From contig DEPX01000061.1 of NCBI GenBank assembly GCA_002358975.1, positions 1-9,422 of the forward strand: DNA of 9,422 nucleotides, given 5' to 3'. The notes beneath the pieces were generated by a model. It saw nothing but the letters and a program-made list of their open reading frames with translations. It had not been told where the DNA came from and did no database searches. This document shows, one piece after another, positions 1 to 6,920 of this stretch. The DNA is from Micrococcaceae bacterium UBA3381 (GTDB taxonomy: Bacteria > Actinomycetota > Actinomycetes > Actinomycetales > Micrococcaceae). A program made the position numbers and the translations under genes. Position 1 is the stretch's first letter; each line of letters starts with the position of its first letter.

Positions 1-1095
1 GCCACCGTGGAAATGTCGACTCCTAACCGCTATGCGGATCAGATTGAGTGGATGCACCGTAATATTGAAAACCGGGATGCTACTATTCTTTCGCTGCACC
101 CGCATAATGATCGCGGCAGTGGTGTAGCGGCAGCCGAACTTGGCTACATGGCCGGTGCAGACAGGATTGAAGGATGCCTGTTTGGTAATGGTGAACGAAC
201 CGGTAATGTCGACCTGATCACACTGGGCATGAACCTTTACACCCAAGGGATTGACCCAGAAATAGATTTCTCCAATATGGACAAGATCCAAGAAGTCTAC
301 GAGTATGCCACTCAGATGAATGTTCATGAGCGCTCACCGTGGGCTGGGGAACTGGTATTCACGGCCTTCTCGGGGTCACACCAGGACGCTATCAAAAAAG
401 GTTTCGACGACATGGATATGCGTGCCGCAGAAGCCAGCGTCTCTACCGAAGACCTCGATTGGGGTGTCCCATACCTACCAGTGGATCCCGAAGATATTGG
501 ACGGACCTACGAAGCAGTGATCCGCGTGAACTCCCAGTCTGGTAAAGGCGGTGTCGCGTACATGCTAAAAACCGACCACAACCTAGACCTGCCACGCCGA
601 GCACAAGCGGAGTTCTCCGCCGTCGTCAAACACTATACCGACACGCAGGGTGGTGAAATTACCTCAGAGACCCTTTGGCAGGTATTTTCTGACGAGTATC
701 TACCCGCTGAGGACCCAGCAGACGGGTGGGGCCACTACCATCTGCTGTCATCAACCGCATCAACCACTGAGGACGGGGATTTCTCTATGGAGGTCCAAAT
801 GGACCGCGATGGAGAAGTTGTCACCCGTTCGGCTACCGGTAATGGCCCGATTTCTGCACTGGTATCAATGTTCCATGAGGCCGGCGTCGATGTACGAGTT
901 CTGGACTACACGGAACACGCGATGACTGAAGGCGGTGAAGCGATGGCTGCAGCCTATGTGGAGGCTGCCATTGGCGACCGAGTCTTGTGGGGGGTCGGTC
1001 TGGATCATAACACCTCCACCGCCTCCCTACAGGCCGTCACATCAGCAGTCAACCGCTATCTGCGTGATGTAAAAGCCGAGGCAGCAGCTGAGTAA
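1..1095 (+). CDS. leuA: 2-isopropylmalate synthase, 3' part (5' end outside window)
   Basis: Condenses acetyl-CoA with 2-ketoisovalerate to 2-isopropylmalate, the committed step of leucine synthesis, in the cytoplasm. The frame is open from base 1 (reading ATVEMSTPNRYAD), so the start and much of the N-terminal TIM barrel lie upstream; 364 codons are visible. Seen: the HxH metal-binding pair in SLHPHNDRG (visible residues 33 and 35, bases 97-105) and the FGNGERTGN motif (61-69), whose last Asn is also a metal-site residue in the family. VGRTYEAVIRVNSQSGKGG-like linker sequence follows (about 164-184), then the C-terminal LeuA regulatory domain (about 220-360), which in this family binds leucine for feedback inhibition. 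Similarity to the mycobacterial LeuA type is strong throughout. The stop TAA at 1093-1095 lies inside the proposed start of recO, suggesting translational coupling. Identity is secure; only the 5' end is missing. Confidence 0.96.
   Translation, partial: ATVEMSTPNRYADQIEWMHRNIENRDATILSLHPHNDRGSGVAAAELGYMAGADRIEGCLFGNGERTGNVDLITLGMNLYTQGIDPEIDFSNMDKIQEVYEYATQMNVHERSPWAGELVFTAFSGSHQDAIKKGFDDMDMRAAEASVSTEDLDWGVPYLPVDPEDIGRTYEAVIRVNSQSGKGGVAYMLKTDHNLDLPRRAQAEFSAVVKHYTDTQGGEITSETLWQVFSDEYLPAEDPADGWGHYHLLSSTASTTEDGDFSMEVQMDRDGEVVTRSATGNGPISALVSMFHEAGVDVRVLDYTEHAMTEGGEAMAAAYVEAAIGDRVLWGVGLDHNTSTASLQAVTSAVNRYLRDVKAEAAAE
1078..1081 (+). promoter_or_regulatory. Ribosome binding site supporting a CTG start of recO
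   Basis: GAGG within the last codons of leuA, followed by a 6-nt spacer and then CTG at 1088. It is the only Shine-Dalgarno-like sequence correctly placed before a possible start in the open recO frame between the in-frame stop TAA at 1070-1072 and the conserved RecO N-terminus. Inferred from sequence and spacing alone. Confidence 0.45.
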
Positions 1096-1870
1096 AAGAA
1101 CGTCACGAAAATCCCGTGGTTCCGGAACATATGTTTCGCAAAGTTACCGGACCCACGGGATTATTCTGCGCACCTATAAACTCGCTGAAGCCGACCGCAT
1201 TATTGTCGTTCTAACTGCTGACTACGGTCAGATCCGAGCGGTGGCAAAAGGGGTCCGACGGACCACTTCGAAATTTGGTTCTACGTTGGAGCCTTTCATG
1301 CATACCAGGTTGCAACTGGTGCCACGGCGCAGTCTCGATATTATTGTTCAAACCGAGACCATCCAGCCTTACGGGATGATGCTCACTAACGACTACGATA
1401 CCTTTGGTTCAGCCTCAGCAATGGTTGAGACGGCCGAACAACTCACCCGCGATGAGGATCCGGCAGACGCCGGTGACCAATATCGATTGTTGCACGGCGC
1501 TATAGCCGCACTGGCCCGTCGGGCTGCTGCCCCCACTATGCTACTCGCCTCTTATTTACTACGCGCCGTAACGCTTGCCGGTTGGGCACCGGTTTTTACT
1601 CAGTGTGCCCGTTGTGGACTAGAAGGAATCCATAACTGGATTTCGGTTGTGCTAGGCGGAGTGTTGTGTGACGAATGCGCCCCGCCCCAGACACCCTACG
1701 TTACCGACGACGATGTCGCGTTGCTTGTTGCTCTGCACACGGGGGATTGGCCCACGGTTAACCAAGCACAGCCGGCCCAAATGCGTCAGGCCACAGGATT
1801 TGTCGCCGAGTATTTGCAGTACCATCTAGAACAGCAATTGCAGTCACTATCTGTAATAGACCAGGGTTAA
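1088..1870 (+). CDS. recO: DNA repair protein RecO, apparent CTG start
   Basis: Recombination mediator of the RecF pathway: binds single-stranded DNA and helps RecR load RecA at gaps. The conserved N-terminal OB-fold begins with SYRTHGIILRTYKLAEADRI (residues 19-38) and continues through AVAKGVRRTTSKFG (about 50-63). The C-terminal helical domain carries a zinc-type cysteine set, CARC (C173, C176) and CDEC (C194, C197). The frame has no ATG, GTG or TTG between the upstream stop at 1070-1072 and GTG at 1241; starting at 1241 would delete about 51 residues of the OB-fold. CTG at 1088, 6 nt after GAGG and overlapping leuA by 8 bp, gives 260 aa, a normal family length, so it is preferred. Alternatives are an ATT start at 1160 or a base error in the sequence. 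Identity is firm; the start is tentative. uppS follows after 18 nt in the same direction. Confidence 0.9.
   Translation: MSKRTSRKSRGSGTYVSQSYRTHGIILRTYKLAEADRIIVVLTADYGQIRAVAKGVRRTTSKFGSTLEPFMHTRLQLVPRRSLDIIVQTETIQPYGMMLTNDYDTFGSASAMVETAEQLTRDEDPADAGDQYRLLHGAIAALARRAAAPTMLLASYLLRAVTLAGWAPVFTQCARCGLEGIHNWISVVLGGVLCDECAPPQTPYVTDDDVALLVALHTGDWPTVNQAQPAQMRQATGFVAEYLQYHLEQQLQSLSVIDQG
1110..1162 (+). terminator. Strong hairpin just after leuA stop, inside recO 5' end
   Basis: AATCCCGTGG at 1110-1119 pairs perfectly with CCACGGGATT at 1153-1162; after one T/C mismatch, TCCGG (1121-1125) pairs with CCGGA (1147-1151), giving 15 bp with a loop of about 21 nt. The loop itself contains the palindrome AACATATGTT (1126-1135). 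It starts 14 nt after the leuA stop and is followed by a weak T-rich stretch (TTATTCT), so it could act as a partial terminator or attenuator between leuA and recO. Its 3' arm encodes conserved RecO residues, so it lies within coding sequence. Function is inferred; the pairing is directly visible. Confidence 0.4.
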
Positions 1871-1888
1871 CTACCACAGGAGCCAACT

Positions 1889-2668
1889 ATGCCATATGAA
1901 GATCCGGCGCCACACCCAGATGGTTTCGTGATGCCCGCCATCGACTCAAAGTTTATCCCACAACATGTGGCCATTGTGATGGATGGCAATGGCCGCTGGG
2001 CCAACCAACGCGGCCTGCCGCGAACCGAAGGGCATCGGGCCGGAGAACAGGCTCTGCTAGATGTTATGGCCGGAGCCGTAGAGATGGGCATTCCGTATAT
2101 CTCCGTCTACGCATTTTCTACTGAAAACTGGAAACGGTCACCCGATGAAGTTGCATTTTTGATGGGATTTTCCCGTGATGTCTTGCGTAGGCAGCGCGAT
2201 ACATTAAATTCTTGGGGTGTGAAAGTGCGTTGGAACGGTCGGAAACCCCGGCTGTGGAAATCTGTTATTAAAGAACTGCAAGTGGCAGAAGAGCTGACCA
2301 AACACAACAACCGTACCAACCTTGTGATGTGCGTTAACTATGGGGGAAGAGCGGAAATCACCGATGCTGTGCAGAATATTGCCATCCAGGTAGCTGACGG
2401 TACGCTCAGCCCAAAATCGATTACCGATAAAACGGTGAGCCAACATTTGAGCCAACCAGATGTACCCGATGTAGATCTTTTTCTGCGTACCTCTGGCGAA
2501 CAGCGGTTGTCGAATTTCCTGCTGTGGCAATCCGCCTATGCTGAACTGATTTTTTTGGATGTACTGTGGCCAGATGTCAACCGAAAAACTCTCTGGGACG
2601 CCGTTGAAACCTACGCTTCCCGAGACCGTCGATACGGTGGGGCCGTAGACGCCACTACGACCTCCTGA
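1889..2668 (+). CDS. uppS: Isoprenyl transferase (cis-prenyl / polyprenyl diphosphate synthase)
   Basis: Adds isopentenyl diphosphate units in cis to an allylic diphosphate, making the long polyprenyl diphosphate (undecaprenyl- or decaprenyl-type) that becomes the lipid carrier for peptidoglycan and other wall polymers. It acts at the cytoplasmic face of the membrane. Seen in 259 aa: HVAIVMDGNGRWA with catalytic Asp32; GHRAG (48-52); VYAFSTENWKR (73-83); DLFLRTSGEQRLSNFLLWQ (196-214); and the C-terminal RDRRYGG (235-241). These are the five conserved blocks of the family, and length is normal. Start ATG has AGGAG at 1878-1882 with a 6-nt spacer. It lies 18 nt behind recO, so it is probably co-transcribed with it. 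The last 14 bp overlap the 3' end of the opposing hydrolase gene. Chain length of the product cannot be read from the sequence. Confidence 0.96.
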   Translation: MPYEDPAPHPDGFVMPAIDSKFIPQHVAIVMDGNGRWANQRGLPRTEGHRAGEQALLDVMAGAVEMGIPYISVYAFSTENWKRSPDEVAFLMGFSRDVLRRQRDTLNSWGVKVRWNGRKPRLWKSVIKELQVAEELTKHNNRTNLVMCVNYGGRAEITDAVQNIAIQVADGTLSPKSITDKTVSQHLSQPDVPDVDLFLRTSGEQRLSNFLLWQSAYAELIFLDVLWPDVNRKTLWDAVETYASRDRRYGGAVDATTTS

Positions 2669-3626
2669 AGTAGTCCAGCCAGGCAAATGTAGCATCAAAC
2701 GCCTGATCACGCACCGTTTTGGCTGATGCATATACGTCATGCAGCGCATTGGGGATTTTATGTATCATCACCCGATTACCAAGCTGAATCGCACGTTGCG
2801 CGGTGGCGTCCACATCTAAGACCGTATCGGTAACCTGCATTTGGGCAGAGTATTTTGTTGCGAAATACGAGCGAGCTGAGGTCATGACCAGCACCGGAGT
2901 ATCAATGTCCAATCCATGACGGATTTGGGCGTGCCCAGCTAACACCGCGGCCAACCAGCCGCCATAGATGTCAAAGGAATATCGTGGATGCCACAGTGGG
3001 TGTAGCACCCATTCGCCATGGGCGTTATTCGATACGGACTGGTAGAAAAAATCAAACTTCGGAAATAAGAGTTTTCGTTCGGGCGCGGAACGCCAAATCG
3101 GATCGGCTATTGTATTGGCAAAACCACGTAACCAGGTATTACCTTGCAATTCTAGCCAGGGTGCATTGAGCACTAGACCACCAAATTGCCCCGGATGACG
3201 ATCAGCCCACAAAGCGGCCGTTAGACCGCCGGTGGAGTGGGCAATGATTGGTGGGGAAGTGTTCGGGTGGGCTGAGTTGAGGATCTGGAAGGCCGCATTG
3301 ATTTCCGCATCATAGTCGGTCAGGTCGTCAATATAACCGGGCGTTTGCTTTGGTCGCAGAGAACGCCCGTACTTACGTAGCTCAAGTGCGTATAACTGGT
3401 ATCCGTGCGCCTTGGCCGCTTCGGCCAACTCGGTGTTGTAAAAATAGTCGGACCAACCGTGAATATACAATACGGGTGTCCCAATGGCTTCGTCGTGGCG
3501 GACCAACGTGGCAGCAACTGGCCCTTCATTGTCTTCACCCAAGGGCAGGGTACGTCGGGAAAAGCCAGCGAAGACGTCAGGCACCCATTTTCCCGGCGGG
3601 GTATTTTCAAGTAACCCGTAATGCAT
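2655..3626 (-). CDS. Alpha/beta hydrolase, lysophospholipase-like, substrate unknown
   Basis: A serine hydrolase of the alpha/beta fold, 323 aa from ATG at 3626, resembling the Hydrolase_4/monoglyceride-lipase group. Seen: VLYIHGWSDYF (oxyanion-hole HGW at 56-58); IIAHSTGG with the likely nucleophile Ser131, a nucleophile elbow reading A-H-S-T-G in place of the usual G-x-S-x-G; a probable acid Asp in TVLDVDA (271 or 273); and the catalytic His296 in ALHDVYAS. No signal peptide or membrane helix is evident, so it is probably cytoplasmic. Start: a TTG at 3638 extends the frame by four residues, but ATG at 3626 has GGGGA six nt upstream and is preferred. It is transcribed towards uppS with a 14-bp tail-to-tail overlap and away from pyrD. 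The specific substrate cannot be assigned; esterase or lipase activity is the family expectation. Confidence 0.85.
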   Translation of the reverse strand: MHYGLLENTPPGKWVPDVFAGFSRRTLPLGEDNEGPVAATLVRHDEAIGTPVLYIHGWSDYFYNTELAEAAKAHGYQLYALELRKYGRSLRPKQTPGYIDDLTDYDAEINAAFQILNSAHPNTSPPIIAHSTGGLTAALWADRHPGQFGGLVLNAPWLELQGNTWLRGFANTIADPIWRSAPERKLLFPKFDFFYQSVSNNAHGEWVLHPLWHPRYSFDIYGGWLAAVLAGHAQIRHGLDIDTPVLVMTSARSYFATKYSAQMQVTDTVLDVDATAQRAIQLGNRVMIHKIPNALHDVYASAKTVRDQAFDATFAWLDYFRRS

Positions 3627-3700
3627 CAATATCCCCAAGCATATGACAAGACGTTTGCACAGTTTTAAAACCCATCAGCGGGTGTGGTTGACTACCAGTT
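3627..3700. promoter_or_regulatory. Divergent gap between hydrolase and pyrD, candidate pyrD promoter
   Basis: This 74-bp AT-richer gap must carry the promoters of both flanking genes unless they are leaderless. On the plus strand, ATGACA at 3643-3648 and TAAAAC at 3666-3671, separated by 17 bp, resemble -35 and -10 boxes. The -10 candidate overlaps a perfect 10-bp palindrome, GTTTTAAAAC, at 3662-3671. No convincing minus-strand promoter was found. The match is weak and inferred only. Confidence 0.3.
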
Positions 3701-4810
3701 ATGACCAACCTAATTGCTGCACGCCTTGCCGGCCAGTCGCCATCACTATATCCGCGCATATTCGACGCCGTTTTTGCCGGTATGGACGCCGAACGGGCAC
3801 ATAGAATTGGGTTTGACGCGATCCGTACTGCCGAGAAGACGGGGGCTTCCCGTGTCGTGCGTGCAGCCTTTCGCCCAGCCGAAAGCCTTCGTACCGAGGC
3901 TATGGGGTTGAGTTTTCCTTCGCCATTCGGCCTAGCTGCAGGATTTGATAAAGCCGGTATCGGCACCAGCGCCTTAGCTGAATTGGGTTTTGGGCACATC
4001 GAAGTTGGGACCGTTACCGGGCAAGAACAACCAGGAAATCCTAAACCACGCTTGTTTCGGATTCCCCAAGATAAAGCCTTAGTTAACCGTATGGGGTTCA
4101 ATAACCACGGAGCGGAAAAGATTGCTCCGCGGCTGGCGCAGACACGCAAAACTTTGACCCGCCGGTTTGGGCAACACCGTCCCATCCTTGGGGTCAATAT
4201 AGGCAAAACCAAAATCGTAGATCTGGCGGATGCAACGGACGATTATCTCATTTCGACTCGACTGCTGGCCCGCCACGCCGACTACCTTGTGGTCAATGTT
4301 TCCAGCCCAAATACCCCTGGGCTTCGGCAGTTACAAGCCATCGAATCTTTAGCGCCACTATTAGACGCCGTCTCCAAAACTGCCGATGCTGTCACAGGTC
4401 GTCACGTACCGCTTGCGGTTAAAATCGCGCCAGATCTTATCGATGACGACGTCGTCGCGGTTGCTGACATGGTCACCGAACTTGGGCTCGACGCGGTTAT
4501 TGCTACTAACACAACCATCTCACGGGATAACCTCACCGCAAAACAATCTGAAGTCGAAGCTATTGGCGCCGGGGGAGTGTCAGGGGCGCCGCTGGCCCAG
4601 CGTTCCTATGAAGTGCTGCACTTACTGAATCGTCATCTCCAGCGGGCGAGCATCATCTCGGTTGGTGGTGTTACGACTGGTGACGACGTGCAACAACGAC
4701 TTGAGGCCGGCGCGACGCTAGTGCAGGGCTACACAGCATTCTTATATGAAGGACCCTTTTGGGCGGGTCGAATTAACACCGCCCTGGAACAGTATCAGTG
4801 CGGAAATTGA
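3701..4810 (+). CDS. pyrD: Dihydroorotate dehydrogenase (quinone), class 2
   Basis: Oxidises dihydroorotate to orotate, the fourth step of pyrimidine synthesis, passing electrons through FMN to membrane quinone. The 369-aa protein has the class 2 N-terminal extension (about residues 1-60, with MDAERAH at 28-34) that in this class forms the membrane-docking helices. FMN/substrate-site motifs are visible: AAGFDKA (79-85), EVGTVTGQEQPGNPKPRLFR (101-120), NRMGFNN (129-135), NVSSPNTPGLR (199-209) with the class 2 catalytic Ser at 202, KIAPD (241-245), TNTT (269-272), GGVSG (291-295) and VGGV (321-324). The ATG is the first start after an in-frame TGA at 3689, but no clear Shine-Dalgarno precedes it, which is odd. 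Its last 16 bp overlap the opposing DUF3043 gene. The electron acceptor links it functionally to the respiratory chain ending in the downstream ctaCD genes. Confidence 0.96.
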   Translation: MTNLIAARLAGQSPSLYPRIFDAVFAGMDAERAHRIGFDAIRTAEKTGASRVVRAAFRPAESLRTEAMGLSFPSPFGLAAGFDKAGIGTSALAELGFGHIEVGTVTGQEQPGNPKPRLFRIPQDKALVNRMGFNNHGAEKIAPRLAQTRKTLTRRFGQHRPILGVNIGKTKIVDLADATDDYLISTRLLARHADYLVVNVSSPNTPGLRQLQAIESLAPLLDAVSKTADAVTGRHVPLAVKIAPDLIDDDVVAVADMVTELGLDAVIATNTTISRDNLTAKQSEVEAIGAGGVSGAPLAQRSYEVLHLLNRHLQRASIISVGGVTTGDDVQQRLEAGATLVQGYTAFLYEGPFWAGRINTALEQYQCGN

Positions 4811-5343
4811 CCCCGTTTTACCTGGGGGCGCGGCAACCGCATCCGGCGCATTTGAGTGCCTCGCATGGCCGCATACCAACGGGTCCCCGGTTCCATGACA
4901 CCGAATTTAGCTTCCAAACGTTTCTTGACCTGAAAACCGACCCAGAAACCTTCGAAAATAACCAAGAAGACGAACGCGAGCATGCCAATGGTCGAAGCCA
5001 ATTGCATTGCCGGGGTTGGCACGAAGCTTAATGCCAGAAAAAGCAGCACACCAATAATCAGCCACTCGCCAATGCCCCAGCGTGCATCCACGTAATCCCG
5101 CGTGTAGCGCCGCTGTGGACCCTTATCACGGGCTGGTAAATATTTTTCTTCACCAGTATCTAGCGCACGCCGCATACGTGCTCGTTCCTCAGCAACGGCC
5201 TGCTTATTTTGCTGTTTTGCAACCTTGCGGTCATCTGAAATAAGCGGACGACGATTCGCCGCTTCCTGATCGCGGCGCTTCGGTGTAGGGCGGCCTTTCC
5301 CTTCGGTCTGGCGTTTGCCGGTGCCCGGGTCTTCTTCGGTCAT
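4795..5343 (-). CDS. DUF3043 membrane protein, function unknown
   Basis: A 182-aa protein of the actinobacterial DUF3043 type; no biochemical role is known to me. The first ~90 residues are highly charged and Lys/Arg/Gln-rich (probable disordered or coiled cytoplasmic region, about 1-65), then comes a motif-like segment EEKYLPARDKGPQRRYTRDY (65-84). Two hydrophobic helices follow: about 94-108 (WLIIGVLLFLALSFV) and 115-137 (reading LASTIGMLAFVFLVIFEGFW). A basic C-terminal tail (about 139-182, rich in Arg and Lys) completes it. With both termini positively charged, the positive-inside rule predicts N- and C-terminus in the cytoplasm with a short outside loop. The ATG at 5343 has a GAGAG-like site just upstream. 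It converges on pyrD with a 16-bp overlap and is divergent from the dipeptidase gene. Family assignment is from recall of characteristic sequence; function is open. Confidence 0.82.
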   Translation of the reverse strand: MTEEDPGTGKRQTEGKGRPTPKRRDQEAANRRPLISDDRKVAKQQNKQAVAEERARMRRALDTGEEKYLPARDKGPQRRYTRDYVDARWGIGEWLIIGVLLFLALSFVPTPAMQLASTIGMLAFVFLVIFEGFWVGFQVKKRLEAKFGVMEPGTRWYAAMRGTQMRRMRLPRPQVKRGQFPH

Positions 5344-5434
5344 GAGCTCTCTTCTGTTAGGTCGCGGTCGGATGGTAGTTTGTCTTTATTCTAGGACTTC
5401 AAATAGGCCTGTCGCCCCGACTACTCTAAGGGCT
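5344..5434. promoter_or_regulatory. Divergent promoter gap, DUF3043 gene / dipeptidase
   Basis: A 91-bp gap between two divergent starts that should hold both promoters. On the minus strand, TAGAAT (plus-strand 5388-5393) is a good -10 candidate 45 bp from the DUF3043 start, but no matching -35 is seen. On the plus strand, TTGTCT (5380-5385) could be a -35 for the dipeptidase, with a poor TAGGCC (5404-5409) as -10 at 18 bp spacing. AAGGG at 5428-5432 is the only ribosome-site candidate and is just 2 nt from the ATG. Inference only. Confidence 0.3.
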
Positions 5435-6853
5435 ATGAATGCATCGTTTTCAGAAGCCAGGAACCTCGACCCCAATTCCGCCGAATTTGTCACCGCCGTA
5501 AAACAGTGGGTAGATCACCACTTTGAAGACATCATCAAGAATTTGGCTGAACTCGTCAAGTATCAGTCGTTAGCCTTCGAAGGGTACGATCGTGAGCAGC
5601 TGCTGGCTTCTGCCGACGCCGTCGCAGATCTATTTTCTCAGGCTGGATTCGACGACCTGCATCAGCTTACCGAAACCAATGATGAGGGAGCGTCATCAGG
5701 CCCAGCGATCATCGCGCGCAAACAGGCCAAGGACAACAAGCCCACTGTATTGTTATACGCGCATCATGACGTTCAGCCCGTCGGCGATTTAGACGCATGG
5801 CACACCGACCCCTGGGTAGCAACGGAAAAGCATGGACGACTTTATGGACGAGGTACGGCTGACGATAAAGCAGGCATTATTGTCCATCATGCTGCACTTA
5901 AAGCCCTTGACGATCTGCTGGGAACCGACCATGGCCTGGGGATCACCGTATTTATCGAAGGCGAAGAGGAAGTCGGCTCTCCATTTTTCAAGCAGTTTTT
6001 GGAAAGGCATCACCAGTTATTGGCCGCCGATACGATTATTGTCGCAGACTCAGCCAACTGGTCTGTAGAGGTACCTGCACTGACAACCTCATTGCGCGGC
6101 ATGATCGATGGAATTATAGAAGTTACCGTCGCAGACCACCCAGTGCACTCCGGTATATTTGGTGGTCCGATGTTTGACGCCATTACCGTCCTGGCGCGAA
6201 TCCTTGCACAGCTACACACCCCCAACGGGGATGTGGCAATCGAAGGCATCGGTCAAACGCGTTGGTCTGATGTAAGCTACGACGAAGTCGACTACCGGAA
6301 CCAAAGCGGCGCGGTTAAAGACCTAGAACTTGCAGGTACCGGAAGTTTGGCGGACCGTCTGTGGAATAAGCCTGCTCTTAATATTATTGGCATTGATGCC
6401 ACTCCGATTGCTGAATCTTCCAACTCTATTGTCCATACCGCACGGGCACGATTTTCCATGCGACTGGGTCCCGGAGTGGATCCACACGATGCTATGGACT
6501 CTATGGCCAGGTATATTGAAGCATTGGATGCCCAAGGTGCAACAGTTAGCTTTTATCCTGGTGAAGAAGGCAAACCATTCGTAGTGGATGCCTCGGGTGG
6601 TGTAGCGAAACTGATGAAACAAGCTTTGACAGATGCTTGGGGAACTGATGCCATGGAGACCGGTTTAGGCGGCTCGATTCCTTTCGTTGCAGATCTGGCA
6701 GAAACCTACCCTGACACTAATATTCTATTAACTGGCGTTGAAGATCCTGATACGAAGGCACATTCGCCAAATGAATCATTAGACTTGTCCGTATTACGCC
6801 ATGCGATTGAAGCACAGGTACTGGTACTTGCCAGAATGGCCTTGAACCGGTGA
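5435..6853 (+). CDS. M20 family metallopeptidase (dipeptidase)
   Basis: A zinc-type exopeptidase of the M20 (ArgE/DapE/carnosinase-like) family, probably cleaving dipeptides in the cytoplasm; no signal peptide is seen. The 472-aa protein shows the full co-catalytic metal set: YAHHDVQP (His110 ligand, Asp112 catalytic support), GRGTADDKAG (bridging Asp143), EGEEEVGS (catalytic base Glu177, ligand Glu178), VADSANW (Asp205) and KAHSPNES (His443). The lid/dimerisation domain lies between about residues 218 and 335 and includes HSG (His238), the residue that reaches across the dimer in this family. Start: the open frame runs back over the DUF3043 gene as far as TTG at 5315, but that stretch has no family character; ATG at 5435 gives normal length, although its AAGGG site is only 2 nt away. 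The exact substrate cannot be assigned. It lies 67 nt before erpA on the same strand. Confidence 0.93.
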   Translation: MNASFSEARNLDPNSAEFVTAVKQWVDHHFEDIIKNLAELVKYQSLAFEGYDREQLLASADAVADLFSQAGFDDLHQLTETNDEGASSGPAIIARKQAKDNKPTVLLYAHHDVQPVGDLDAWHTDPWVATEKHGRLYGRGTADDKAGIIVHHAALKALDDLLGTDHGLGITVFIEGEEEVGSPFFKQFLERHHQLLAADTIIVADSANWSVEVPALTTSLRGMIDGIIEVTVADHPVHSGIFGGPMFDAITVLARILAQLHTPNGDVAIEGIGQTRWSDVSYDEVDYRNQSGAVKDLELAGTGSLADRLWNKPALNIIGIDATPIAESSNSIVHTARARFSMRLGPGVDPHDAMDSMARYIEALDAQGATVSFYPGEEGKPFVVDASGGVAKLMKQALTDAWGTDAMETGLGGSIPFVADLAETYPDTNILLTGVEDPDTKAHSPNESLDLSVLRHAIEAQVLVLARMALNR

Positions 6854-6920
6854 AATAATAGTAGCCTCCGGTGTGTTTCACTTGTTGACCGCTGGTGTTA
6901 GTTGCGATGAGGAGAAAACG

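Noticed and set aside
1131..1214. ATG at 1131 as a recO start, with a frameshift.
   Set aside because: It is in another frame that ends at TAA about 28 codons later; the conserved RecO sequence is continuous in its own frame from 1142, so no frameshift is needed.
2204..2749. 181-codon minus-strand open frame across the end of uppS and the hydrolase 3' end.
   Set aside because: It overlaps two well-supported genes in another frame and has no recognisable domain or ribosome site.
3607..4212. 201-codon open frame on the minus strand opposite the pyrD 5' half.
   Set aside because: It lies wholly against pyrD, whose protein is highly conserved there; its translation is rich in Arg, Pro and Ser with no recognisable family, as expected for an antisense shadow.
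5315..5434. Extension of the dipeptidase to a TTG start inside the DUF3043 gene.
   Set aside because: The extra 40 residues have no family similarity, would overlap the divergent gene's start, and ATG at 5435 already gives the normal M20 length.
6850..6881. GTGAAA / TTTCAC inverted repeat after the dipeptidase as a terminator.
   Set aside because: Only a 6-bp stem with a 20-nt loop and no T-run follows; erpA may be co-transcribed.
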